64,000 nt of DNA from Lachnospiraceae bacterium (GTDB taxonomy: Bacteria > Bacillota > Clostridia > Lachnospirales > Lachnospiraceae), in NCBI GenBank assembly GCA_024687125.1, contig JAILFA010000117.1, positions 1 through 64,000 of the forward strand. Reading direction: 5' to 3'. Position numbers and translations under genes: made by a program. Position 1 is the first letter of the stretch, and each line of letters starts with the position of its first letter. The notes under the pieces are model-generated. The model did no database searches. It was not told where the DNA came from and was given only the letters and a program-made list of their open reading frames with translations. Positions 1 to 7,014 of this stretch are shown here, in pieces.

Positions 1-1
1 C

Positions 2-757
2 GTCAATTTCGGCACAACTGCGATCGCCGGCAAGACCGGTACCACCACGGCCAACAACGACGTGTGGTTCGCCGGGTTCACCAACTACTATACCGCCGCC
101 ACATGGGCCGGCTACGACAACAACAACGCCAAGCTCAATACCGAGGAGGCAAAACTCGCCCGCAAGCTCTGGCGCGCCGTCATGAGCGAGGTCCATGAAG
201 GACTGGAATTCCAGGATTTCACCAAGCCTGAGGGCATCGTCGCGGCAACGGTCTGCTCAGAGTCCGGCAAGCTCCCGATCCCGGGACTGTGCGATGCTAC
301 TCTGAAGACGGAATACTTTGCCGAGGGCACGATCCCTTCGGAAACCTGTGATGTCCACTATCAGGGTCTCATCTGCCGTTACGACGGCAAACCCGCCACC
401 GAACTGTGTCCTTTTAAACAGGAGGGCGTCTTCACCCTGCCTCTGAGTGAACCCGCCGCACTCGCGCACGGAACTGCGATGGCGGCCGGGATCGACGCCG
501 AAGAGGTGAACACCACCCAGACCGAGACTGACGAAGAGGGCAACGTCACCAATATCGAGCAGCACTGCTCACACGACGAAGCATTCTTTGCCCGCGAGGA
601 CGCCGAAGCCATCATCGCGCAGCAGCAGGCAGAGCTGGATGCCGCACAGGCCGCCGCGGAAGCCGCCGCCGCACAGGCAGCGCAGGAAGCCGCCGCCGCA
701 CAGCAGCAGGCGGCTCCCGCGATCAACCCGGATGCCGCCGGAGAGGAGGAAGGCTGA
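2..757 (+). CDS. Penicillin-binding protein (transpeptidase), C-terminal part only
   Basis: The reading frame is open from base 2, so the gene begins before the window; about 251 C-terminal residues are visible. The frame starts just before a KTGT box (lysine near visible residue 11), the third active-site motif of penicillin-binding transpeptidases, followed by the usual WFAGFT and WAGYDN strands. This marks the D,D-transpeptidase that cross-links peptidoglycan outside the membrane, probably a class A enzyme, although the glycosyltransferase half is not in view. After the catalytic domain come roughly 100 residues with several cysteines, then an Ala/Gln/Glu-rich low-complexity tail of about 50 residues. 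The stop overlaps the next gene's start by one base (TGATG), so translation is probably coupled. Confidence 0.85.
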   Translation, partial: VNFGTTAIAGKTGTTTANNDVWFAGFTNYYTAATWAGYDNNNAKLNTEEAKLARKLWRAVMSEVHEGLEFQDFTKPEGIVAATVCSESGKLPIPGLCDATLKTEYFAEGTIPSETCDVHYQGLICRYDGKPATELCPFKQEGVFTLPLSEPAALAHGTAMAAGIDAEEVNTTQTETDEEGNVTNIEQHCSHDEAFFAREDAEAIIAQQQAELDAAQAAAEAAAAQAAQEAAAAQQQAAPAINPDAAGEEEG

Positions 758-1365
758 TGAGCTACTCCTTCTTTGCCACCGTGTCACGCATGAAGTACAT
801 CGACCGCTGGGCATTGATGCGCAACGCCCGGGCTGAAAATCTGAGCGAGCATTCCCTTGAGGTGGCGATGATCGCCCATGCACTCTGCACGATCGGTAAC
901 AAGCGTTATGGAAAAAACCTGAACGCGGAAAGGGCTGCTCTGATCGGCCTTTACCACGATGCCTCGGAAATAATAACAGGCGATATGCCAACACCGGTCA
1001 AATACTATACAAGTGATCTGCGGCGCGCCTACCACGAAGTTGAAGCTGTGGCGGAGGATCAGCTGATCCGGATGCTGCCGGAGGATCTGCGGGACGCCTA
1101 CAATTCGATCTTTACCGCTGACGGCAGCGAAGAGGATGCCTATCTGCGGCGCCTCGTCAAGGCAGCCGACAAGTTTTCAGCACTGATCAAATGCATGGAG
1201 GAAAAAGAAGCGGGCAATCTCGAATTCCGCACCGCCGAACAGTCCACGCGCGAATCCATTGAAAAAATGAGCCGGGAGCTGCCCGAGGTGAGGGATTTTC
1301 TGATCGAATTCCTGCCCTCCTACGGAAATACGCTTGACGAACTCATCGGCAAGGACCGGAGTTAA
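757..1365 (+). CDS. YfbR-like 5'-deoxynucleotidase (HD domain)
   Basis: This 202-residue HD-domain protein is close in length to Escherichia coli YfbR (199 residues), which dephosphorylates deoxyribonucleoside 5'-monophosphates. The metal and catalytic residues of that family are all visible: His32, the His67-Asp68 pair, Glu71 in the LYHDASE segment, and Asp76 in GDMPTPVK. A later DKFSALIK segment carries the last expected aspartate. The start overlaps the upstream penicillin-binding protein stop by one base. proC follows 12 bases after the stop, behind an AAGGAGA ribosome-binding site. Cytoplasmic nucleotide salvage is inferred from the family; the neighbours do not narrow the role. Confidence 0.85.
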   Translation: MSYSFFATVSRMKYIDRWALMRNARAENLSEHSLEVAMIAHALCTIGNKRYGKNLNAERAALIGLYHDASEIITGDMPTPVKYYTSDLRRAYHEVEAVAEDQLIRMLPEDLRDAYNSIFTADGSEEDAYLRRLVKAADKFSALIKCMEEKEAGNLEFRTAEQSTRESIEKMSRELPEVRDFLIEFLPSYGNTLDELIGKDRS

Positions 1366-1377
1366 GGAGATATTCAT

Positions 1378-2238
1378 ATGAAGATCGGTTTTATCGGAAT
1401 GGGAAATATGGCGCAGGCTCTCTGCAAAGGTTTCACTGCCTCCGGCAAGGTACAGGCGGATGATATCTTCGCCTACGCCCCGCATCAGGACAGGCTGGCT
1501 GCAAATGCCGCCCGTCTTGGTTTTCATCCCGCAGCTTCTCTCAAGGAGCTCGCGGAAAACTCAGAGATGCTCTTTGTTGCCTGCAAGCCGTATCAGATCC
1601 GCGACGCCCTCTCGGAAATGGGCAGTTCTCTTGCCGGCAGGGCGCTGGTCTCCATCGCCTCAGGCTGGACCCTCAAGGAGTATGATCTGCTGCTGGCGGA
1701 GCTCTCGGTACAGGCCGCTGCGTCTGCCGCCGGGGATCCGGATGCCGAGGAGGAAGATCCGCTGATCGACACCGTTCGTGTCCAGGCGGTCATGCCCAAT
1801 ACACCTGCCATGGTCGGCGAGGGTGTCTTTATCCTCGAAGAAGAGTACACACTGACGGACGAGGAGCACGCGTTCCTGCTCTCGCTCCTTGAGCCGCTGG
1901 GACTCGTTCACGAACTCCCCGGCAGGCTTCTTTCGATCGGCTCCGCTGTGACAGGCTGCTCTCCCGCTTTTGTTGATCTCTTCATCGAGGGATATGCGGA
2001 TGCGGCGGTCAAATACGGACTCCCGCGTGCCGATGCCTATCGTCTCGTATCTCAGGCGGTACTCGGTGCAGCAAAGCTGCAGCTGGAAACCGGTACGCAT
2101 CCCGGTGTCCTCAAGGATCAGGTCTGTTCCCCTGCCGGCACAACGATCCGCGGCGTTCAGGCGCTCGAGGACAAAGGCCTGCGCTCCGCCTGTATGGCAA
2201 GCATTGATGCCGTCATGAACCGTCCCAAACAAGTTTGA
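1378..2238 (+). CDS. proC: Pyrroline-5-carboxylate reductase
   Basis: This 286-residue protein starts with the Rossmann nucleotide-binding stretch GFIGMGNMAQAL (residues 4 to 15). It carries VMPNTPAMVGEG in the middle and the family signature near the C-terminus as SPAGTTIRGVQALE. ProC reduces 1-pyrroline-5-carboxylate to proline with NAD(P)H, the last step of proline synthesis. It is slightly longer than the usual 265 to 275 residues because of an acidic insertion around residues 118 to 130. An AAGGAG site seven bases before the ATG supports the start. It is the last gene of the plus-strand group and converges on the potassium channel gene; the 28-base AT-rich gap shows no clear terminator. 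Confidence 0.95.
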   Translation: MKIGFIGMGNMAQALCKGFTASGKVQADDIFAYAPHQDRLAANAARLGFHPAASLKELAENSEMLFVACKPYQIRDALSEMGSSLAGRALVSIASGWTLKEYDLLLAELSVQAAASAAGDPDAEEEDPLIDTVRVQAVMPNTPAMVGEGVFILEEEYTLTDEEHAFLLSLLEPLGLVHELPGRLLSIGSAVTGCSPAFVDLFIEGYADAAVKYGLPRADAYRLVSQAVLGAAKLQLETGTHPGVLKDQVCSPAGTTIRGVQALEDKGLRSACMASIDAVMNRPKQV

Positions 2239-2266
2239 TAACAATTGATATTAATTTTCGATTAAA

Positions 2267-3499
2267 TTAGAACTCAAATCTGTCACGGATAGGCTCATTG
2301 CCCGTAGAATAAAGATAGACCCTGTCGTTTTCCTGCAGCACCAGATTCCCCTTGGGGAGGATGGTGCTGTTTTCACGATGGATCATGATGATAAAGGTCT
2401 TTCTGGAGATGTCCAGATCGCGGATGGCGGTCCCGTTCCATGGATGATTTTTCTTCAGGGTCACTTCCTTGATATTGACCGGTCGGTCTTTTCCATTTGA
2501 TTCGGCAGCCAAAATGACCGTATCGGTCATTTTTAAAACCAGATCCCCCCTCGGAACCAGTGTTTTTTCGCCCCGATGGACGGCAGCGATCAGGATCCCC
2601 TCCGGGAGGTGCAAGTCACAGATGGCTTGGTTGCACCATTTGTCGGTACTCTTTAATTCTAATTTAATAAAATTGATATTCTCTTCCTCAGCCACATCCC
2701 CCAGTCTCTTCAAGCGGGAATACTGTTCCACGAATCCGGCGGAAATGATACCCGTCGGGATCGCCACAACACCTACTCCCAGGAAGGAGATCAGGATCCC
2801 CATGACCTTGCCCAATGGCGTGATCGGATAGATATCGCCGTAACCGACGGTCAGAAGTGTGGAAACCGACCACCAGATGCCTGAAAACGCATTGGAGAAC
2901 ACCTCCGGCTGTGCCTCATGCTCAAGGGAATACATGCACAGGCTGGAAGCCAGCATCAGGACCATCAGGATAAAGACCGAGGACAGCAGCTGCTGCTTCT
3001 TGCCGGAAATAACCTCCGTGATCACGTTCAGGGAATCATAATAGGCATTGATCCTGAACAGGCGAAAGATCCTGGCCACACGGAACATGCGGAATGCTGC
3101 CGCGCCGATCGGGAAAAGAAACGGCAGATAGTAGGGCAGGAACGAAAGCAGATCGATGATGCCCAAAAAAGAGATCAGATAGCTCAGAAGCGCCTTTTTC
3201 TCCGTCTTGTTCGGATAGAGAAGACCCGCCGTGAGAACCCTCAGCAGCCAATCCAGGGCGAAGAACAGTACCGTCACCGCTTCGATCACGATCAGTACGG
3301 GGCCATAAGCGTTTGACAGGTTGTCATACGTCAGCATGACGCTGACCACAAGGTTGATCAGCAGGATCAGCGTACTCGCGATGTCATAGCTCTGATTCAA
3401 CCGGTCGTTGACCACACCTGTAGAGACCATGGTAAAAAGTCTCTCCCGCAGTCCCTTCCAGCATGCCGCCTTCTTCTCGGATCTGTCCTGCGCAGCCAT
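2267..3499 (-). CDS. Voltage-gated-type K+ channel with two TrkA-C domains
   Basis: The 410-residue protein has six predicted membrane helices within residues 30 to 255. An arginine-rich S4-like helix (RMFRVARIFRLFR, about 137 to 149) is followed by the potassium selectivity filter TVGYGD at 217 to 222. The cytoplasmic C-terminus holds two repeats typical of TrkA-C/RCK-C ligand-binding domains, about 265 to 335 and 340 to 405. No RCK-N Rossmann domain with a GxGxxG motif is visible between pore and repeats, which is a less common layout. The likely role is gated K+ flux across the cell membrane; the TrkA-C ligand cannot be read from sequence. It lies 18 bases after metF with a weak ribosome-binding site, so the two may be co-transcribed. 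Confidence 0.9.
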   Translation of the reverse strand: MAAQDRSEKKAACWKGLRERLFTMVSTGVVNDRLNQSYDIASTLILLINLVVSVMLTYDNLSNAYGPVLIVIEAVTVLFFALDWLLRVLTAGLLYPNKTEKKALLSYLISFLGIIDLLSFLPYYLPFLFPIGAAAFRMFRVARIFRLFRINAYYDSLNVITEVISGKKQQLLSSVFILMVLMLASSLCMYSLEHEAQPEVFSNAFSGIWWSVSTLLTVGYGDIYPITPLGKVMGILISFLGVGVVAIPTGIISAGFVEQYSRLKRLGDVAEEENINFIKLELKSTDKWCNQAICDLHLPEGILIAAVHRGEKTLVPRGDLVLKMTDTVILAAESNGKDRPVNIKEVTLKKNHPWNGTAIRDLDISRKTFIIMIHRENSTILPKGNLVLQENDRVYLYSTGNEPIRDRFEF

Positions 3500-3517
3500 C
3501 CGTTACAGGTCTTTCCG

Positions 3518-4384
3518 TCAGCGTCCCAGGATCGCGGAGAAGCTGTCAAGAATGCCTGCCGCGATCTCCGGCTTGTTCATTGAGTATACATGGATATGGT
3601 TCACACCGTTGGCGATCAGATCGACGATCTGCTCCGCCGCGTAAATGATCCCGGCCTGCTGCATCTTGGCCGGGTCGTCGCCAAAGCGGTCAACCATTGT
3701 GCGGAAGCGCTGAGGAACTGTCGCGCCGGAGAGCGCAACGCTCCGTGCCACCTGCTTCATGTTTGTGATCGGCATGATCCCGGGAAGGACAGGGATCTCA
3801 ATCCCCTTTTCGCGGATGCGGTAGAGGAAATTGTAGAGCGTATTGTTGTCAAAAAACATCTGCGTGGTCAGGAAGGAGCACCCGGCCTCGACTTTTTCCT
3901 TAAGATGCGTAATGTCCTCCGACTGGCGGTCACACTCCACATGCCCCTCCGGATAGCAGGCGCCTCCGATGCAGATATCGGGATCTATGGATCGGATATC
4001 ACGGATCAGATCAACGGCATACGTATAGTCCTCGCTCCTGCGTCCGTCCTTGGGCACATCGCCGCGCAGAGCCATGATGTTCTCGATTCCCTTGCTGCGA
4101 TAGGTCTGTACCATATTGCGGACATCCTCGCGGGAAGCGGCGACACAGGTCAGATGAGCGAGCACCGTGACGTCATGCTGTTTCTGCAGGCGCTTCGCAA
4201 GTTCCGCGGTATTCGCGGCGGTGTTTCCGCCCGCGCCGTAGGTGACGCTCATGAAATGCGGCTTTAACGCCGCTATCTCACCGGCCGCCTTTTCGACACT
4301 TTCAAAGAGCGCATCGGTCTTAGGGGGGAAAACTTCAAAAGAAAGAGTTACTTCGTTATCCTTCAGGATCTGCGAAATCTTCAT
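3518..4384 (-). CDS. metF: Methylenetetrahydrofolate reductase
   Basis: MetF reduces 5,10-methylenetetrahydrofolate to 5-methyltetrahydrofolate with a flavin cofactor, supplying methyl groups for methionine and, in acetogens, the Wood-Ljungdahl pathway. The 288-residue protein shows the family landmarks EVFPPKTD near the N-terminus, MSVTYGAGG, ALRGDVPKDG, LTTQMFFDNN and PVLPGIMPITN, over the usual length. The frame runs open further upstream to 4450, but the ATG at 4384 is preceded at seven bases by GGAGG. The longer version would read through a hairpin that looks like the terminator of the upstream gene, so I place the start at 4384. The partners here (K+ channel downstream, SCP2-like protein upstream) do not reveal a methionine operon. 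Confidence 0.93.
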   Translation of the reverse strand: MKISQILKDNEVTLSFEVFPPKTDALFESVEKAAGEIAALKPHFMSVTYGAGGNTAANTAELAKRLQKQHDVTVLAHLTCVAASREDVRNMVQTYRSKGIENIMALRGDVPKDGRRSEDYTYAVDLIRDIRSIDPDICIGGACYPEGHVECDRQSEDITHLKEKVEAGCSFLTTQMFFDNNTLYNFLYRIREKGIEIPVLPGIMPITNMKQVARSVALSGATVPQRFRTMVDRFGDDPAKMQQAGIIYAAEQIVDLIANGVNHIHVYSMNKPEIAAGILDSFSAILGR

Positions 4385-4418
4385 ATACTGCCTCCGTTTC
4401 TGTATGAAAACAGGAAAA

Positions 4419-4438
4419 CCCACGGCATCAGCCGTGGG
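4419..4438 (-). terminator. Intrinsic terminator after the SCP2-like gene
   Basis: On the minus strand an 8-bp perfect stem (CCCACGGC/GCCGTGGG) with a 4-base loop is followed by TTTTCCTGTTTTC. It starts about 37 bases after the stop of the SCP2-like gene and just before metF, so it probably separates or attenuates the two. Confidence 0.7.
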
Positions 4439-4475
4439 ATCTCCGTTCATTCATCATACGCTGTCCGTTTAAGGT

Positions 4476-5180
4476 TCACTTATCCGCAGGCTTCTTTGCG
4501 ACCAGTTTCTTCGCAGCCGGCTTAACCGGTGCTTCCTTCTTCTCCTCAACGGGCTTTGCGGCCTCAACGGGCTTGGGAGCCGGTGCCGCCTTCTTTACCG
4601 CGGGCTTCTTGACTGCCGCGGGCTTTTTTGCGGGAGCTTTCTTTACAGCGGGCTTCTTGGCTGCTGCGGGCTTTTCTGCTGCCTTGGGGGCCGCGGGCTT
4701 TTCTGCTGCCTTGGGGGCTTCCTTTTTCGGAGCCGCCTTCTTGGCGGGAGCCTTCTTTGCGAGGGCCTTCTTGGCGGGGGCTTTCTTTGCTGCCGCCTTC
4801 TTTGCCGCCGGCTTCTTGGCGGGAGCTTTCTTTGCTGCCGCGGGTTTCTTTTCCGCCGCCTTCTTCACCAGGCGTCCGAGTACCTCTGCCTTCTGCAGAT
4901 CACCCTCGGCATACAGTCTGCCGGTCAGGTTGGCGTTGATCAGATCGGTCTTGCCATCCACGATCTCCATCAGGACATCCGCGGAAGCAACAACCTTGAT
5001 GTCATGCTCATAATACTCATAGGGCTCTACAACGACCTTGCCGTCGGCAACTTCAAGATAGAAAGCGCCTTCTCCCTCACCGGTGATATCGAACTGGATC
5101 GCTGTTCGGTCATCCGCCTGACCCGGCTTGTAAGCCTGAAAATGCTTCTTAAACTTTGCTACGATTTCCTCATACGTCAT
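4476..5180 (-). CDS. SCP2-like domain protein with Lys/Ala/Pro-rich histone H1-like tail
   Basis: The first ~95 residues (MTYEEIVAKFKKHF ... DLINANLTGRLYAEGDLQKA) resemble the SCP2 sterol-carrier domain, a small fold with a hydrophobic pocket for lipid-like ligands. The remaining ~135 residues are a low-complexity basic tail built on KAPAKK, KKPAAK and KPAEK units, like histone H1 tails or bacterial nucleoid proteins with such tails. The frame is open to 5204, but AGGAGGAG sits just before the ATG at 5180, giving 234 residues. The tail would bind DNA, RNA or acidic polymers electrostatically; that is inference. No signal peptide is seen. It lies directly after tRNA-Thr and ends at a strong hairpin terminator. 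Confidence 0.75.
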   Translation of the reverse strand: MTYEEIVAKFKKHFQAYKPGQADDRTAIQFDITGEGEGAFYLEVADGKVVVEPYEYYEHDIKVVASADVLMEIVDGKTDLINANLTGRLYAEGDLQKAEVLGRLVKKAAEKKPAAAKKAPAKKPAAKKAAAKKAPAKKALAKKAPAKKAAPKKEAPKAAEKPAAPKAAEKPAAAKKPAVKKAPAKKPAAVKKPAVKKAAPAPKPVEAAKPVEEKKEAPVKPAAKKLVAKKPADK

Positions 5181-5225
5181 GATCGTTCTCCTCCTAAAAG
5201 ACACCGTACTCGTTACAATCTAAAA

Positions 5226-5298
5226 AGCTGGCATCGGGAATCGGACCCGAGACCTCCGCACTACCAATGCGACGCACTACCGACTGTGCTATGCCAGC
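5226..5298 (-). tRNA. tRNA-Thr (anticodon GGT)
   Basis: The minus strand folds into a full cloverleaf of 73 bases: acceptor GCTGGCA/TGCCAGC, D stem GCAC/GTGC, anticodon stem TCGCA/TGCGG with loop TTGGTAG (anticodon GGT), and T stem TCGGG/CCCGA. It reads ACC and ACU threonine codons. The CCA end is not encoded; the acceptor is followed by TTTTTAG. Confidence 0.95.
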
Positions 5299-5329
5299 CT
5301 GACCCCGCGTATAACAGGTCAACGCGCAT

Positions 5330-5358
5330 ATTCTACAACAGGGTTGAGCGTTTGTCAA
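5330..5358 (-). promoter_or_regulatory. Promoter of tRNA-Thr
   Basis: On the minus strand TTGACA (5358-5353) and TAGAAT (5335-5330) are separated by 17 bases, about 30 bases before the tRNA 5' end. This is a near-consensus vegetative sigma-70-type promoter. Confidence 0.8.
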
Positions 5359-5398
5359 CGGTTTCACGTTGTTTTTAACTTTTTTCTACAGTGCCACC

Positions 5399-6823
5399 CT
5401 AGAATCTGACAACCTGCTTGAGGATCATGTTCACAAATTCCGGGTTGGTACGGGTGCGTGAGAACAGGTTGATCACCTGGTCTACAGCCTCATCCCCCTT
5501 CATCCCGTTGAAGCCCTTGCGCATGATCGACACCGCATCCAGTTCAGGCCGTGAGAGCAGCAGATCCTCTCTGCGCGTACCGGATTTGGGAATATTGATC
5601 GCAGGGAATACACGGCGCTCCTGCAGTTTTCTGTCAAGGATCATTTCCATATTACCGGTACCCTTGAACTCTTCATACACGACATCGTCCATCTTGGAAC
5701 CGGTCTCGATAAGCGCTGTTGCCAGGATCGTAAGGCTCCCGCCCTCACGCATGTTTCTCGCAGCACCGAAGAATCTCTTGGGCATATGCAGCGCCGCGGG
5801 ATCGAGACCGCCGGAAAGCGTACGCCCGGAGGGGGTGACCACGAGGTTGTATGCGCGGGTCAGCCGCGTGATGCTGTCAAGCAGTATCATGACATCCTTG
5901 CCGTGCTCGACGAGACGCTTTGCGCGCTCGATGACCATCTCCGACACACGGCGATGGTGCTCGGGGGTCTCGTCAAAGGTCGAGTAGATCACCTCGGCGC
6001 CGGGGCCTTCGATGGTCTCCTTGATATCAGTCACTTCCTCCGGTCTCTCATCGATCAGCAGGATGATCATATGAATGTCGGGATTGTTGTTCTTGACCGA
6101 TTTGGCAACTTCCTTGAGAAGTGTTGTTTTACCGGCCTTAGGCGGGGAGACGATCATACCGCGCTGTCCCTTGCCGACCGGGCAGATCAGATCCATGATA
6201 CGCATTGCGATCGATGCGCCCGGCATCTCCAGGCGGAGCTTTTCATCGGGAAAGATCGGCGTCATGTCTTCAAAGCTGCGCCTTCTCGACGCCTCCTCCG
6301 GATGATAGCCATTCACGGATTTCACAAACAGCAGAGCGCTGAATTTCTCCCCCTGCGTCTTGACCCGCGTATTGCCGACCAGGATATCTCCGGTCTTTAA
6401 GTTGAAACGGCGGATCTGACTCGGCGCCACATATACATCATTTTCACCGGGCAGGTAATTGGCACTGCGGATAAAACCGTATCCGTCCGGCATGACCTCG
6501 AGGATGCCGTTCGCCTCCATCCCGCTGTCCAGATCGCTCTTTTCCGCAGGCACTTCCGGTGCCGTCGCGGCAGGTGCGGGAGCGGGCGCGGAAGCTGTCT
6601 GCGCCGGAGCGGGTGCTGGCACAGCCTGAGGTTCCGATGCGCTCGTTTTCTGAGGGGCATTTTCCGGTGCCGAAGCGCTTCCCTTCTTTTCCTCCTCCTG
6701 CAGCAACTTTTCGATGACGTCGGCCTTTTTCATGGCCGAAACGCCTTTGATGCCGCATGCTTTCGCCATCTCCTTGAGCTGTGCAAGCTGCAGGGACTCC
6801 AGTTTCTCCTTCAGATTTGTCAT
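5399..6823 (-). CDS. rho: Transcription termination factor Rho
   Basis: Rho is the hexameric ATP-dependent RNA helicase that ends transcription. The 474-residue protein has a Rho-N helical domain (residues 1 to ~45, LKEMAKACGIKG), then a linker of about 50 residues rich in Ala, Pro and Gln. Next come the cold-shock-like RNA-binding domain (GILEVMPDGYGFIRS ... NDVYVAPSQIRRF, ~107 to 150) and the RecA-type motor, with Walker A PPKAGKTT and Walker B VMILLDSITRL. The Ala/Pro linker is an insertion relative to compact Rho proteins such as that of E. coli, as is common in Gram-positive Rho. AGGAGAG lies ten bases before the ATG. A promoter 120 to 150 bases upstream gives it its own transcript with a leader of about 115 bases. 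Confidence 0.95.
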   Translation of the reverse strand: MTNLKEKLESLQLAQLKEMAKACGIKGVSAMKKADVIEKLLQEEEKKGSASAPENAPQKTSASEPQAVPAPAPAQTASAPAPAPAATAPEVPAEKSDLDSGMEANGILEVMPDGYGFIRSANYLPGENDVYVAPSQIRRFNLKTGDILVGNTRVKTQGEKFSALLFVKSVNGYHPEEASRRRSFEDMTPIFPDEKLRLEMPGASIAMRIMDLICPVGKGQRGMIVSPPKAGKTTLLKEVAKSVKNNNPDIHMIILLIDERPEEVTDIKETIEGPGAEVIYSTFDETPEHHRRVSEMVIERAKRLVEHGKDVMILLDSITRLTRAYNLVVTPSGRTLSGGLDPAALHMPKRFFGAARNMREGGSLTILATALIETGSKMDDVVYEEFKGTGNMEMILDRKLQERRVFPAINIPKSGTRREDLLLSRPELDAVSIMRKGFNGMKGDEAVDQVINLFSRTRTNPEFVNMILKQVVRF

Positions 6824-6945
6824 AAAAATAGTTCTCTCCTGTTCTGCTTAACCATTGGTTTTCATTGGTCGTTCTTCATACATCCATACTGGGTAATAAT
6901 ACTGACCGGCACACACGCGCCGTAAGAAACTCATCAGATATTTGG

Positions 6946-6975
6946 ATTATACATCCTGTGATCCGGAATATGCAA
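6946..6975 (-). promoter_or_regulatory. Promoter of rho
   Basis: On the minus strand TTGCAT (6975-6970) and TATAAT (6951-6946) are 18 bases apart. The predicted start near 6939 leaves a leader of roughly 115 bases before rho; I see no obvious riboswitch fold in it. Confidence 0.65.
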
Positions 6976-7014
6976 CAGTTTTTTATTCATAAATGACTGA
7001 GCGTTCGCGTTCCC

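Noticed and set aside
4573-5013. A 146-codon Ala/Phe/Gly-rich plus-strand frame that looks like a membrane protein
   Set aside because: It is the reverse complement of the KAPAKK repeat tail; hydrophobicity arises from AAG/GCC codons read backwards.
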